Part shown: positions 46,055 through 55,238 of the stretch, piece by piece | Layout: each line of letters opens with the position of its first letter | Position numbering within the stretch: the stretch's first letter is position 1 | NCBI RefSeq assembly: GCF_004768545.1 | Contig: NZ_CP038636.1 | Location: 868,001 to 932,000, forward strand | Direction of reading: 5' to 3' | From: Cupriavidus oxalaticus | GTDB taxonomy: Bacteria; Pseudomonadota; Gammaproteobacteria; Burkholderiales; Burkholderiaceae | Length of the DNA: 64,000 nucleotides | Made by a program: the position numbers and the translations under genes | The notes under the pieces: generated by a model | What the model was told of the DNA's origin: nothing | The model's database searches: none | What the model saw: only the letters and a program-made list of their open reading frames with translations

Positions 46055-46879
46055 TTAGCACAAATTCAGGATTTCGCGAGCCTGGGCTGCGGTCGCGACG
46101 GGGCGACCATACTCCTCGCAAAGCTCGGCAACCTGGCGCACAAGCGCGGCGTTGGACGGGGCGAGCGTATTCTTGTCCATCCGCACGTTGTCCTCGAGCC
46201 CGGTGCGACAGTGCCCCCCTAGTTCGAGAGACCAGCGAGCCATCGTCAGTTGATTTCGCCCGATGCCCGCGCCGGTCCAGGTCGCATCGGGCGATAGGCG
46301 ATTAAGGGTACGAACGTAGAATTCAAGCACTTCGCGATCGACCGGCATTGCGCTCTTGATGCCCATGACAAATTGGATATGCAGGGGACCGACGATCGCG
46401 CCGGCTGCCTGCATAGCAGCGGCCTGGAAGATCATCGACAGGTCAAACGCCTCGACTTCGGGCTTGATGCCGTAGGTTTTCATTTCGGCAGCGAGCCAGT
46501 CGACCAGGTCTGGCGAATTGTCATAGACCCGGGTCGGGAAGTTGACGGAGCCGGTTGCCAAGGATGCCATGTCCGGCCGCAGGGATAGCATGGCACCTCT
46601 CTCATTGCCGGCCCCAGAGCGGCCGCCGGTGGACACCTGGGTGATCATGCCCGGCGCGTGCTTGCGAATGCCTTCCAGCACCAGGGCGAAACGATCGGGA
46701 TTTGACGTGGGTGTTTCGTCATCGTTGCGTACGTGAAGATGGACTAGGGTCGCGCCGGCTTCGAATGCCGCATGGGTCGATTCCACCTGCTCGCTGACTG
46801 TGATGGGTACAGCCGGATTGTCTTTTTTGCGCGGCAGTGATCCCGTGATGGCAACAGAAATAATGCAAGGCTTGGTCAT
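46055..46879 (-). CDS. BKACE-family beta-keto acid cleavage enzyme
   Basis: A 274-residue TIM-barrel protein of the DUF849 / 3-keto-5-aminohexanoate cleavage family. It shows the zinc-binding HLHVR (H47, H49), STGGRSGAGNERG, and the C-terminal GIGRNQLTMA and TGLEDNVRMDK. Family members condense a beta-keto acid with acetyl-CoA, giving acetoacetate and a new acyl-CoA. It is the last gene of the ben block, 55 bases after the transporter gene. A beta-ketoadipate substrate would yield succinyl-CoA and acetoacetate, which is inference. ATG 46879 starts MTKPCIISVAITG. Confidence 0.85.
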   Translation of the reverse strand: MTKPCIISVAITGSLPRKKDNPAVPITVSEQVESTHAAFEAGATLVHLHVRNDDETPTSNPDRFALVLEGIRKHAPGMITQVSTGGRSGAGNERGAMLSLRPDMASLATGSVNFPTRVYDNSPDLVDWLAAEMKTYGIKPEVEAFDLSMIFQAAAMQAAGAIVGPLHIQFVMGIKSAMPVDREVLEFYVRTLNRLSPDATWTGAGIGRNQLTMARWSLELGGHCRTGLEDNVRMDKNTLAPSNAALVRQVAELCEEYGRPVATAAQAREILNLC

Positions 46880-46934
46880 GCTTGATCTCAGTAGGTTGGG
46901 TTGTGCGGACGCGGTATTGCTGGTGCCTCCAGGG

Positions 46935-48335
46935 TCAGCGAGAGGGCGACCTCTGCACTGGTTTGGCACCGTCCAGAACGATCGTCCGTTCTGAATCCGC
47001 TGCGCCCTGGCTCGACCTGCTGTCGATCACCGATGCCGATCGCTTATGGTCGATCAGCAGCACAGCCAGCACTGCGATGACAGCAGGCACTGCCATTGCA
47101 GCGAAGTTCTGCTGGAGTGGCAGGGACATGCTTACCAGCACGCCGATGACAATGGGCGCCAGGATCGCGCCGCTTCTGCCGACACCGGATGCCCAGCCAA
47201 TGCCCGTGCCCCGGACGGTAGCCGGGTAGTACTGCCCTGCATAGGCGTACGTCACAATCTGCGTGCCGATCGTAGACGCTCCGGCGAGCGCAACCACGAA
47301 GAACAAGGCCTCGGTCGACATCTTGTAGCCAAGTAGCGTGATAGACACGGCAGCAAGTGCGTACATGCCGACCAGCACGTATTTGATATTGAACTTGTCT
47401 GCGAGCCAACCGCCTCCGATTGCGCCGGCCATCGCGCCAAAGTTCAACACCAGGACGAAAGTCAGTGCCGAGCCGAGGCTATAGCCGGCGCCAGCCATGA
47501 GTTTCGCGAGCCAGGAGCTCAATGCATAGACCATGAACAGGCACATGAAGAAGGCGACCCACAGCATCGCGGTGCTGAAGCCCCGGCCATCACGGAACAG
47601 CATGCTGATGGGAGCGCTGGACCCTTTCTCGGCCTGCGGCAAGTCGAACCGGTCTGTCATCTGGGCGCGGTAGGTGGGGTCCATCTGGACCAGGACCGCT
47701 TTGAGCGTGTCCAGACGACTGCGCTGGATCAGGAAGGGCAATGACTCCGGCATCAGCTTCAACACCGCAGGGATGATAAGCACGGGAACGCTCGCAGCCA
47801 GGAATACCGATTGCCAACCGTACGTCTCGATCAGCGATTTGCCCATGACTGCCGCGAGCATCCCGCCTACGGAATACCCGCTAAACATCAGCGTAACCAT
47901 GGTTCCGCGAATTTTGCGCGGCGAGAACTCTGTCATCTGTGCGACGACATTGGGCATCACACCGCCGATGCCAAGTCCGGCAAGGAACCGTGTAATGCTG
48001 AACGTGATCGGATCATGCGTCATTCCCGCCGCAGCAGTAAAGATGCTGAAGAGCGCAATACAGACTGCAATGGCTCTGGGCCGGCCAATGCGATCGGCAA
48101 TAGTACCCATGATGACGGCGCCAAACATCATGCCGAAGAGCGCCGAACTGACCATGAAGCCGGCACGGGTCGCGTCGACGCCCATGTCCTTCATGATGGA
48201 TGGGAGCGCAATGCCCACGACGGCAAGGTCATAGCCGTCAAAGATGATGATGAGCGCGCACCAGAACAACAGGCCAGCGTGGAATCTGTTGAATCGCGCA
48301 TCGTCTGCGAGCTTGTGAACGTCAATCTGACGCAT
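46935..48335 (-). CDS. benK: MFS aromatic-acid:proton symporter (BenK/PcaK type)
   Basis: A 466-residue major-facilitator carrier of the AAHS group: FDGYDLAVVGIALPSIMKDM in helix 1, GTIADRIGRPRAI in the 2-3 loop, RFLAGLGIGGVMPNVVA in helix 4 and PESLPFLIQ before the central loop. FDGYD with the 2-3 loop is diagnostic of benzoate/4-hydroxybenzoate transporters. It is placed 219 bases after benD on the same strand. Benzoate is the natural substrate guess from context. Confidence 0.88.
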   Translation of the reverse strand: MRQIDVHKLADDARFNRFHAGLLFWCALIIIFDGYDLAVVGIALPSIMKDMGVDATRAGFMVSSALFGMMFGAVIMGTIADRIGRPRAIAVCIALFSIFTAAAGMTHDPITFSITRFLAGLGIGGVMPNVVAQMTEFSPRKIRGTMVTLMFSGYSVGGMLAAVMGKSLIETYGWQSVFLAASVPVLIIPAVLKLMPESLPFLIQRSRLDTLKAVLVQMDPTYRAQMTDRFDLPQAEKGSSAPISMLFRDGRGFSTAMLWVAFFMCLFMVYALSSWLAKLMAGAGYSLGSALTFVLVLNFGAMAGAIGGGWLADKFNIKYVLVGMYALAAVSITLLGYKMSTEALFFVVALAGASTIGTQIVTYAYAGQYYPATVRGTGIGWASGVGRSGAILAPIVIGVLVSMSLPLQQNFAAMAVPAVIAVLAVLLIDHKRSASVIDSRSSQGAADSERTIVLDGAKPVQRSPSR

Positions 48336-48554
48336 GCTTTGTCTCCTCGATTGTTTTTGGAATGGTTGCGACGTTCTCCGCAGCATCTGCGGTGCACGCG
48401 CGCGCCTCCAGCGCTCTGAGCCTCAAGCGTTCGAGCTTGTTATTGCCGTCCTGGTCAGCGTGGGCAGGAATGTGGACCGCCGCCATCCCGGCTGGGGCAG
48501 TGGCTCTCCGTTAGCTCACTGCCCCATCTCCTGTCGTCGCTTCTTCGATGAGTG

Positions 48555-49331
48555 CTAGCCGTTGTCGCCGCCCGCAACCGGCAGCACAGCGCCTGTGATG
48601 TAGCCGGCTTCGTCAGAGGCAAGGAAAAGAATCGGCGCGATTTGTTCGTCAAGCGTGCCGTAGCGTTTGAAGAAGGTGGATTCAGTCACCTGCATCACCG
48701 CCTCGCTCATCCAGGCCTTCTCTTGCTCGCTATCTCCAACCGCGTTGCGAGGCACGCGCCGGGGAGGCGCTTGGGTTCCACCGGGTGCGGCAGCGACCAC
48801 ACGGATGTTGTGCTCGCCATACTCCATCGCAAGCGACTGGGTGAGCGCGTTGACGCCGCCCTTTGCAGCCGAATACGGCACGCGACGGATGCCGCGCGTT
48901 GCATTCGAGGAAACGTTCACGATGGACCCGCGTCCTTGAGCAAGCATGTGCGGAAGCACCGCGTGGCAGCCGTACAAGGTCGGCATGAGCGAACGGCGGA
49001 TCTCCGCATCAATCTGAGCCGGTTCGAACTCGGCATAGGGCCGCATGCGAATGGCCCCGCCAACGCCATTAATCAAAATGTCAATTCGGCCAAACGTCTC
49101 CACAGCGAAAGCCATCGTGGAGGCTGCGCCTTCATAGGTCTCGAGGTCGGCAATAAAGCCGGCAGTGTCGGCCCCAACTGCTTCCGCTGCGACCTCGGAG
49201 ACGAAGTCGGCGCGATCTACAAACAGAACCTTGGCACCTTCAGCCGCAGCGCGTAGCGCGACGCCGCGTCCGATACCTTGGGCGGCACCGGTGACCACCA
49301 TCACCTTGCCTTCGAATCGCTTGCCGCTCAT
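48555..49331 (-). CDS. benD: Benzoate cis-diol dehydrogenase
   Basis: A 258-residue short-chain dehydrogenase that converts 1,6-dihydroxycyclohexa-2,4-diene-1-carboxylate to catechol with NAD+ and release of CO2. It carries TGAAQGIGRGVALRAA, NGVGGAIRMRP and the catalytic YSAAKGG with VNVSSNATRG. ATG 49331 overlaps the benC stop by four bases. Position after benABC makes the assignment firm. Confidence 0.93.
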   Translation of the reverse strand: MSGKRFEGKVMVVTGAAQGIGRGVALRAAAEGAKVLFVDRADFVSEVAAEAVGADTAGFIADLETYEGAASTMAFAVETFGRIDILINGVGGAIRMRPYAEFEPAQIDAEIRRSLMPTLYGCHAVLPHMLAQGRGSIVNVSSNATRGIRRVPYSAAKGGVNALTQSLAMEYGEHNIRVVAAAPGGTQAPPRRVPRNAVGDSEQEKAWMSEAVMQVTESTFFKRYGTLDEQIAPILFLASDEAGYITGAVLPVAGGDNG

Positions 49332-50350
49332 GGGGTCACCGGGGCTGCGTTGGGCGTGAACTTCTCGTAATGGAAGCTGTTGGGCTTCACGCCGTTGTCG
49401 TCGAAATACTTGCGGACCGCGTCGACCATCGGCGGCGGTCCGCACAGGTACACGTCGACATCACCATCGTTCAGACATTCCGCCGGCATGTGCTGGGTCA
49501 CCCAGCCCTTGCGGGGATGGCTCGATTCTGCTTCTGCAACCACGGTACTGAACGTAAAGTTCGGCAACTTCGCGACGTACGACTCGATAGCCTCAACCTG
49601 GACCAGGTCGAGGTCTCGTGTCACGCCGTAGATGAGATGCACCTTCTGCTCCGAGTTCGCGCGAACCAGGACTTCCAGCATCGACAGGAATGGTGCCAGG
49701 CCCGTGCCGCCAGCCAGGAACAACAAGGGACGCTCCACTGCCCGGAGGTAGAAGCTGCCCAGGGGCCCCGTCAGTTGCACTTTGTGGCCTGGCTGCGCCG
49801 ATTCGAGCCAGGTGCTCATCACGCCGCCAGGGATCTTCTTGATCAGGAAGCTGATTTTCGGTGCGCCCGGCGCGGACGAGAAGGAATACGAGCGATGTTT
49901 TCCGCTGCCGGGGACATCGATGTTCACATACTGGCCAGCGAGGAAGACCGGAGGGATGCTGTCCACGTCCAACTCTAGGACCACCGCCGCATCATTGTGC
50001 TGTTCGACTTTCGTGACCGTCGCAGCGAATTTGCTTCGCTCGGTTTTGCACATCGTCGACGATGCCGGCACTGCGATAACGCAGTCACTTTGCGGCACCA
50101 TCTGGCACGTGAGCACGAGACCGCCGGCTTTCTCGTCGTCGCTCAACGCCTCCTCAATGAAGTCGTCGCCCAGGTCGTAGCTGCCACTCTCGGCGCGGCA
50201 CTTGCAGGTGCCACACACGCCGTCGGAGCAATCCATTGGCAGGTTGATCTTGGCGCGAAACGCGGCATCGAGAACCTTTTCGCCGGCCTTGCATTCGACG
50301 AAGCGGGTCACGCCGTCTTCAAAGTTCAGTGCGATGTTGTAGCTGGACAT
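49328..50350 (-). CDS. benC: Benzoate 1,2-dioxygenase reductase
   Basis: A 340-residue electron-transfer protein with a plant-type 2Fe-2S ferredoxin domain at the N-terminus (C41, C46, C49, C82), then the FAD site RSYSFSSAP and the NADH site GGTGLAPFLSML with CGPPPMVDAV. It passes electrons from NADH to the BenAB oxygenase. It overlaps benD by four bases; 39 bases separate it from benB. Confidence 0.95.
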   Translation of the reverse strand: MSSYNIALNFEDGVTRFVECKAGEKVLDAAFRAKINLPMDCSDGVCGTCKCRAESGSYDLGDDFIEEALSDDEKAGGLVLTCQMVPQSDCVIAVPASSTMCKTERSKFAATVTKVEQHNDAAVVLELDVDSIPPVFLAGQYVNIDVPGSGKHRSYSFSSAPGAPKISFLIKKIPGGVMSTWLESAQPGHKVQLTGPLGSFYLRAVERPLLFLAGGTGLAPFLSMLEVLVRANSEQKVHLIYGVTRDLDLVQVEAIESYVAKLPNFTFSTVVAEAESSHPRKGWVTQHMPAECLNDGDVDVYLCGPPPMVDAVRKYFDDNGVKPNSFHYEKFTPNAAPVTP

Positions 50351-50389
50351 GTTAACTCCTGCGTCCTTTCTCATTCCTACCGGTGGCAA

Positions 50390-50878
50390 TCAGACGTGGT
50401 AGACGTCCAGCACCTGGCGGATGTAGTCGTTTTTGAGCGCAATCTTCTTGCTCGAAATCAGCAACCGATCGTCAACTTTGCGGAAGGTGACGTAGGCGGT
50501 GCCGAAGTACTGGTCCGTGACCTTATAGCGATGGCTCAACGTGTTGAAGTTGTATCGAACGTCGACTTCGTTATCCCGCTCCGCCAGCACTTCGATATTG
50601 GTGACGTTGTGGCTGGTGCGCGGCTCCGGCATCGACGCGCTGCTGCGCTCGGTTCTGATACGGAACACCCGGTCTTCCAGGCCGCCGCGGTCCGAGTAGT
50701 ACATCAGAGAAATTTCGCTTTGCGGGTCTTCGGTAAGCTTGTCATCGTCATCCCAGGCCGGCATCCAGTAGGTGACGTCTGCTGTGTAGCAAGCCAACCA
50801 CTCGTCCCACTGACGATCATCCAGAAAGCGCGCCTCTTGATAGAGCGCGCTACAGACCTTTTGATAATCGATGCTCAT
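50390..50878 (-). CDS. benB: Benzoate 1,2-dioxygenase small (beta) subunit
   Basis: A 162-residue ring-hydroxylating dioxygenase beta subunit of the cone-shaped NTF2-like fold, with [17 protein letters not shown] and [10 protein letters not shown] near the N-terminus. It has no cofactor and stabilises the alpha subunit hexamer. Its ATG overlaps the benA stop by four bases, implying coupled synthesis of the two subunits. Confidence 0.94.
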   Translation of the reverse strand: MSIDYQKVCSALYQEARFLDDRQWDEWLACYTADVTYWMPAWDDDDKLTEDPQSEISLMYYSDRGGLEDRVFRIRTERSSASMPEPRTSHNVTNIEVLAERDNEVDVRYNFNTLSHRYKVTDQYFGTAYVTFRKVDDRLLISSKKIALKNDYIRQVLDVYHV

Positions 50879-52233
50879 ACGGCTGCCTCCGCCTGTTCTT
50901 TGCGCAGGGCTTCGCGCATCACCTGCACCCAGTATTCGTGTTGAACCACAAAGAGACCTTCATCTTCGCTGCGCTCGCCAGAGATGAGTGGGTTCAAGCC
51001 CATGCCCTTCGCATTCGCGTCAGGTCCATGGACCCACAACGGTGCACCGCGCGACATGTCGTTCCACATCGACGTCGTGCTGGCGTAGCCCGCCTGGCAC
51101 GCACGGAACTCTTCGAGGTCGTCGCTGGTGCCCATGCCTGAGACGTTGAAGAAGTCTTCGTATTGACGAATGCGGATCGCGCGGCTCTCTGCGCTTTCGC
51201 CCTTTGGTGCGAAGCAGAAGATGCTGACTTCTGTCTTGTCGACACTGATCGGACGGACGACGCGAATCTGGGTACTGAACTGATCCATCAGGAACACGTT
51301 CGGATACAGACACAGGTTGCGCGTCTGATTCACGATGTACTTCGCCTTGTCTTCGCCAACGCGCGCCGCGATTTCGTCGCGATGTTGATAGACAGGACGC
51401 ACTTCAGGATTCATCGTGTTGGTCCAAAGCAGGATATGGCCATGCTCGAAGCCATACACCCCCGCAACCGACTTGCTCCAACCATTTGCATCGACGGCCT
51501 TGGTGCCTTCGACATGGCGGCGCCCCATCGTTGCGGCATAGTTCCAGTGCACGGTGCTGACGTGATAGCCGTCACAACCGTTTTCCATCTGCATCTTCCA
51601 GTTGCCGTCGTAGATGTACGAAGAGTTGCCTCGCAACACTTCGAGACCGTCCGGCGCCTGCGAGACGATTTGGTCAATGATGATCTTCGTCTCGCCGAGA
51701 TAGTCCTCGAGCGGCATCACGTCTTCGCTCAGGCTACCGAACAGGAAACCGCGATAGTTCTGGAAGCGCGCAACCTTCTTCAGGTCGTGCGATCCCTGTT
51801 TGTTGAACTGCACCGGATACTCGGTGGTCTTCTCGTCCTTTACCTTCAGCAGCTTGCCGGCGTTCGAGAAGGTCCAGCCGTGGAACGGGCAGGTGAAGCT
51901 GCCTTTGTTGCCGTGCTTGCGGCGGCACAGCATGGCACCCTTGTGGGCACATGCGTTGATGACCGCGTGCAACTCACCGGCCTTGTCACGCGTGATGACA
52001 ATCGGCTGACGACCAATCCACGTCGTGTAGTAATCGTTGATGTTCGGTACCTGGCTTTCGTGCGCGAGGTAGACCCAGTTGCTCTCGAAGATGTGCTTCA
52101 TCTCGAGTTCGTACAGATCGGCGTTCGTGAAGATGTCTCGGCGACAACGGAAAACACCATTTTCCTTGTCGTCCTGGACGGCGTTGCTCAGCAAATCGTC
52201 CAGTTGCCGTGCTTTATCGATAGTTGCGGACAT
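50875..52233 (-). CDS. benA: Benzoate 1,2-dioxygenase large (alpha) subunit
   Basis: A 452-residue Rieske non-heme iron oxygenase that cis-dihydroxylates benzoate. The Rieske ligands are C95 and H97 (ACAHKGA) and C115 and H118 (TCPFHGW). The mononuclear iron histidines are H224 and H229 in [11 protein letters not shown]. The start [15 protein letters not shown] at ATG 52233 matches the usual size. It lies 105 bases downstream of catA on the same strand. Confidence 0.95.
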   Translation of the reverse strand: MSATIDKARQLDDLLSNAVQDDKENGVFRCRRDIFTNADLYELEMKHIFESNWVYLAHESQVPNINDYYTTWIGRQPIVITRDKAGELHAVINACAHKGAMLCRRKHGNKGSFTCPFHGWTFSNAGKLLKVKDEKTTEYPVQFNKQGSHDLKKVARFQNYRGFLFGSLSEDVMPLEDYLGETKIIIDQIVSQAPDGLEVLRGNSSYIYDGNWKMQMENGCDGYHVSTVHWNYAATMGRRHVEGTKAVDANGWSKSVAGVYGFEHGHILLWTNTMNPEVRPVYQHRDEIAARVGEDKAKYIVNQTRNLCLYPNVFLMDQFSTQIRVVRPISVDKTEVSIFCFAPKGESAESRAIRIRQYEDFFNVSGMGTSDDLEEFRACQAGYASTTSMWNDMSRGAPLWVHGPDANAKGMGLNPLISGERSEDEGLFVVQHEYWVQVMREALRKEQAEAAV

Positions 52234-52338
52234 GAGTCGTCTCCCTATGCGGGCTTCGTGGTCAAGCCCTTGCATCGGTTCAGAGAATTCGTGCGGGGAA
52301 GCTGGCGGCCTGGCGAGTGAGGCCGCCGCGTGAGGGGG

Positions 52339-53274
52339 TTACGCCGTGGCGGAAGCGCGCGGGCGATTCACAAGCTGGTTGTCCTTGCCTTGCACCAGCG
52401 GAGTCAACTCGATGTTGAATTCGATTTCCTTGTACGCGTCGCCCTTGAGGCCCAGCGCGGCACCGCCCGTTTTCTCGACAACGTGCGGCACAAGCTCTTC
52501 GCGCGTCGCATAAGCGAAGTCGTCCCAGATCAGCGGGTCGCCTTCGATATTGATCTGCGTCGTGAGCTTGCGAGTCTTGTCGCTCGTTACGAAGAAGTGT
52601 ACGTGCGCCGGGCGGTTGCCGTGGCGGGCAATCACGTCAAGCAACTGTTGCGTCGCGCCTTGCGGCGGACAACCGTAGCCAACGGGCATCAGCGTGCGGA
52701 ACTCGTACTTGCCGTCAGCCCCCGTCTTCACCGCGCCGCGAAGGTTGAAATCGTCCTGGGCGCCGGTCGGGTCGAAGTGCGAGTAAAAGCCCTTGGAGTT
52801 GGCGTGCCAGCATTCGACAACCGCATCGGCCACGGGCTTGCCGTCCGGTCCGGTCACCGTGCCACGGATGATGAGCGGACCCGCGTCTTCGTCGGCATTG
52901 AGATCAATCTTAGAGACACCAGCTCGCACCGGGGCGCCCGCAACATACAGCGGGCCTTCAATCGTGCGCGGCGTGCCGCCGTGGATGTCAGCTTCACGGT
53001 CCTCTGCATCCATGCGGATGTCGAGATACTTCTCGAGGCCAAGGCCCGCGGCCAAGAGGGCCGCCTCACCATCTTGCCCAAGCTTGTTGAAGTAATTCAC
53101 GCCGGCCCAAATCTCGTCGGGCGTCATGTCTAAATCGTCGATGGCCTTGAAGAGGTCGCTCAGCAGACGATGAGTAATCTGCTTGGTACGAGCGTTGCCA
53201 TCGTGGCTTCCCAGATTAGCAGCGGCCTTCAGCAGGTCCTGCACTTCCTTCGAGTCGAACACTTTGACACTCAT
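52339..53274 (-). CDS. catA: Catechol 1,2-dioxygenase
   Basis: A 311-residue intradiol dioxygenase that opens catechol to cis,cis-muconate. The iron ligands fall at Y164 (GFYSHFDPTG), Y200 (VGYGCPPQG), H224 and H226 (RPAHVHFF), the same numbers as in Acinetobacter CatA. The N-terminal helical linker domain for dimerisation is present. It is the promoter-proximal gene of the ben block, so catechol made by BenABCD is cleaved by its own operon product. catB, catC and catD are not in the window. Confidence 0.96.
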   Translation of the reverse strand: MSVKVFDSKEVQDLLKAAANLGSHDGNARTKQITHRLLSDLFKAIDDLDMTPDEIWAGVNYFNKLGQDGEAALLAAGLGLEKYLDIRMDAEDREADIHGGTPRTIEGPLYVAGAPVRAGVSKIDLNADEDAGPLIIRGTVTGPDGKPVADAVVECWHANSKGFYSHFDPTGAQDDFNLRGAVKTGADGKYEFRTLMPVGYGCPPQGATQQLLDVIARHGNRPAHVHFFVTSDKTRKLTTQINIEGDPLIWDDFAYATREELVPHVVEKTGGAALGLKGDAYKEIEFNIELTPLVQGKDNQLVNRPRASATA

Positions 53275-53343
53275 GTCTGCTCCTAAACTTTCTGTTTTGG
53301 TGGGGTAAACCCTTGTTTCAGGTAACTCTAAATTTACTCAGAA

Positions 53344-53357
53344 GGTATAATGTGACC
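53344..53357 (+). promoter_or_regulatory. Candidate LysR box and -10 element in the catA/lysR divergent region
   Basis: GGTATAATGTGACC is an interrupted dyad (GGT-N8-ACC) of LysR-box type and contains TATAAT (53346-53351), an ideal -10 for the regulator gene. No good -35 was found, as expected for a regulated promoter. An overlap of operator and promoter would allow autorepression; this is inference. Confidence 0.4.
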
Positions 53358-53446
53358 GTGAAACAGAGCGTGATGGCAGAATAGAGGACGGCAAACCGGT
53401 CAGTCCAACACTGTTTTAGTATGGGATCATATCTGGGAGGTATTGT

Positions 53447-54370
53447 ATGGAGCTGCGACATCTTCGCTACTTTGTAGCGGTTGCCGAGGAGCGCAACTTC
53501 ACGCGCGCAGCAAAGCGGCTTCATATCGCGCAGCCGCCATTAAGCCGCCAGATACAGCAGCTCGAAGAAACGTTGGGGGTCCAGCTATTCGAACGAAGCT
53601 CTCGTCCGCTTAAGCTCACCGAGACAGGCAAGTTTTTTTACTCGCACGCAGTACATCTCATTGCGCAAACGAACGAGTTGGAATCCATGACAAGGCGCGT
53701 TGGCAGTATCGAGCGCAGTCTGTCCGTCGGCTTTGTGGGGTCCACGCTCTACGGCATGCTTCCAAAGATCATTCGGCGATTCCGGGACGAGAACAAGTCG
53801 GTCGAGCTCAGCCTCCACGAGATGTCGACGATGGACCAGATTCGCGCGCTCAAGGACGGACGTATCGATGTAGGGTTCGGTCGGATTCGACACGAGGATG
53901 CGAACATCCGCCGGGTGATTCTCCGCGAGGAGAAAATGATCGTTGCACTTCCCGTCGGTCATCCGCTCTCCACGTCGAAGCCGGTGCTCGCGCTTCGAGA
54001 CCTCATCTACGAAACGCTCATTGTTTTTCCCAAGGCACCGAGGCCAAGCTATGCTGACCAGGTTCTTTCGGCTTTCCAGGAGCGAGCCCTTACGCCTCGG
54101 CGCATCTATGACGTGCGCGAGTTGCAGATTGCATTGGGGCTTGTCGCGGCGGGAGAAGGGATTGCAGTCGTCCCGAGCAGCGTCTATGGGCTCAAGCGCG
54201 ACGACGTGAGCTACATGGAACTGGATGACCCAACCCTCACGTCGCCCATCATCATGAGTATGCGTGCGATGGATGAGTCGCGTGACATCAAGGAGATGCT
54301 GGAAATGATCTATCGGCTGTACGAGGAAGAGGGGATTCCCCATGTACCTCGCACGGATAAGGGGGCGTAA
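53447..54370 (+). CDS. LysR-family regulator of the ben/cat genes (BenM/CatM/CatR-like)
   Basis: A 307-residue LysR protein. The HTH region MELRHLRYFVAVAEERNFTR through LHIAQPPLSRQIQQLEETLG is that of the CatR/BenM group. The effector domain contains VGFVGSTLYGMLPKIIRRFR. It is divergent from catA-benABCD, the standard arrangement for muconate/benzoate-responsive activators. Which ligand it uses, benzoate or muconate, cannot be read with confidence. Confidence 0.9.
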   Translation: MELRHLRYFVAVAEERNFTRAAKRLHIAQPPLSRQIQQLEETLGVQLFERSSRPLKLTETGKFFYSHAVHLIAQTNELESMTRRVGSIERSLSVGFVGSTLYGMLPKIIRRFRDENKSVELSLHEMSTMDQIRALKDGRIDVGFGRIRHEDANIRRVILREEKMIVALPVGHPLSTSKPVLALRDLIYETLIVFPKAPRPSYADQVLSAFQERALTPRRIYDVRELQIALGLVAAGEGIAVVPSSVYGLKRDDVSYMELDDPTLTSPIIMSMRAMDESRDIKEMLEMIYRLYEEEGIPHVPRTDKGA

Positions 54371-54790
54371 GGCATTTCATCATGGGGTTTACGTTGTTGG
54401 ATCTAGACAGCTGAATATTGCGCGAAGCATTTCCCGCTGACGACGCCATCGTCGATCATGTGTCGCTGGTACCGGTCTGCCGAGTACCGTCATTGGCTGA
54501 CTCGTAGGTTTGGTTTCTTTGGTAAATGGGCGAATGCAGCAGTATCCATGAGCGGCTGCAGTAGACTGGTAAAGACCCCTGCGCCGGCCAGCGTCGGCAG
54601 CATATACGCCTCGACGCCGTAATGGCGCGCGTTGGCGGCGGCCATGATGATGAAGCTACAGATCGATGCACAGAGTGGCATCGAACGAAGCATAAGTGCC
54701 CCCGGTTTTCAGAAAGCATTGACCTTTGGAGTCTCGAGGGTTGAGGGCAGGGATTCACTTACTGGCGGCCGCATCGGCGTAGCGCATTTG
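54371..54790. other. Gene-poor stretch after the ben/cat regulator
   Basis: About 420 bases. A short - strand frame at 54490-54693 (67 residues, hydrophobic, containing GVEAYMLPTLAGAGVF) could be a membrane-protein fragment. It lacks a ribosome site and a recognisable family, so I do not call it as a gene. Confidence 0.35.
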
Positions 54791-54805
54791 GCACGAAATG
54801 AGTGC
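54791..54805 (+). promoter_or_regulatory. NtrC-like binding site
   Basis: GCACGAAATGAGTGC has the GCAC-N7-GTGC dyad typical of NtrC enhancer sites. It lies about 77 bases upstream of the -24 element of a strong sigma-54 promoter, a normal enhancer distance. Only one site is visible. Confidence 0.6.
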
Positions 54806-54867
54806 GGCCGCTCAGTCCCGCCCCGTCATTGCCCTTGCCCGTGGCTCGCCGCGACCTGCGTGAGCTA

Positions 54868-54883
54868 TGGCACACATATTGCG
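54868..54883 (+). promoter_or_regulatory. Sigma-54 promoter of a nitrogen-control leader
   Basis: TGGCACACATATTGCG matches the -24/-12 consensus (GG at 54869-54870, GC at 54881-54882). Transcription would start near 54894, just before the first leader hairpin. Together with the NtrC-like site it indicates control by nitrogen limitation. Confidence 0.8.
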
Positions 54884-54896
54884 TAAAGGAACACAC

Positions 54897-54959
54897 AGGC
54901 CAAAGGCGGCCTTTAATCAAACAGGCAAGTCGCGATGATGCGCGCCGAAAGGGGCGGCC
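54897..54959 (+). promoter_or_regulatory. ANTAR-type antitermination leader (two hairpins)
   Basis: Hairpin 1 is AGGCC (54897-54901), a hexaloop AAAGGC with A at position 1 and G at position 4, and GGCCT (54908-54912). This is the ANTAR-domain target signature. A second hairpin follows at 54943-54958, either CGCC/GGCG with loop GAAAGG or GCCG/CGGC with a 7-base loop AAAGGGG; it fits the signature less well. An intrinsic terminator comes next. The order matches NasT/NasR-type leaders of nitrate assimilation genes. Confidence 0.55.
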
Positions 54960-54968
54960 GGTGCAATG

Positions 54969-55040
54969 GCGCCCCGAAGCGGGGTGACAGCGAACCGGGA
55001 ACGCGATTTTGCGGGGCTCTTGCTTCGGGGCGCTTTTTTT
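54969..55040 (+). terminator. Intrinsic terminator in the leader (attenuator)
   Basis: GCGCCCCGAAGC (54969-54980) pairs perfectly with GCTTCGGGGCGC (55022-55033), followed at once by seven T (55034-55040). It lies before the first downstream start codon (55095), so it is an attenuator and not an end-of-gene terminator. Confidence 0.88.
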
Positions 55041-55094
55041 GTCGCCGGTCAACGCGAATGCACGTCCGTTCCGACACCATCTGCGAGGCAAAGC

Positions 55095-55238
55095 ATGAAT
55101 GCCCCCTCTACTCAGTTACCGCAGGCCGAAGTGTCCGCTGAAACCATTGGCACGTTGATCAACCTGTCCGGAAGCCGAGATGCTGGCCAGTGCCTCGGCG
55201 CACTGGCTGGGTGCGGCCGGAGGCAAAATACGCGGTGA
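55095..55238 (+). pseudogene. Truncated head of a PilJ_N/nitrate-type transducer gene
   Basis: From ATG 55095 the frame reads MNAPSTQLPQAEVSAETIGT then LINLSGSR. LINLSGRQRMLSQR-type sequence begins the PilJ N-terminal sensor domain found near nitrate-control genes. After about 28 residues the similarity stops at about 55178 and the frame ends at 55238 in unrelated sequence. The leader upstream fits a nitrogen-assimilation gene, so this is probably the original 5' end of such a gene cut by rearrangement. Confidence 0.55.

Noticed and set aside
54490..54693. Small hydrophobic open frame of 67 residues on the - strand
   Set aside because: No ribosome site, no recognisable family and no operon context; reported only as part of a gene-poor stretch.
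54789..54805. Second sigma-54 promoter TGGCACG before 54868
   Set aside because: The downstream GC is two bases out of register. The GCAC/GTGC dyad explains the sequence better as an NtrC site.
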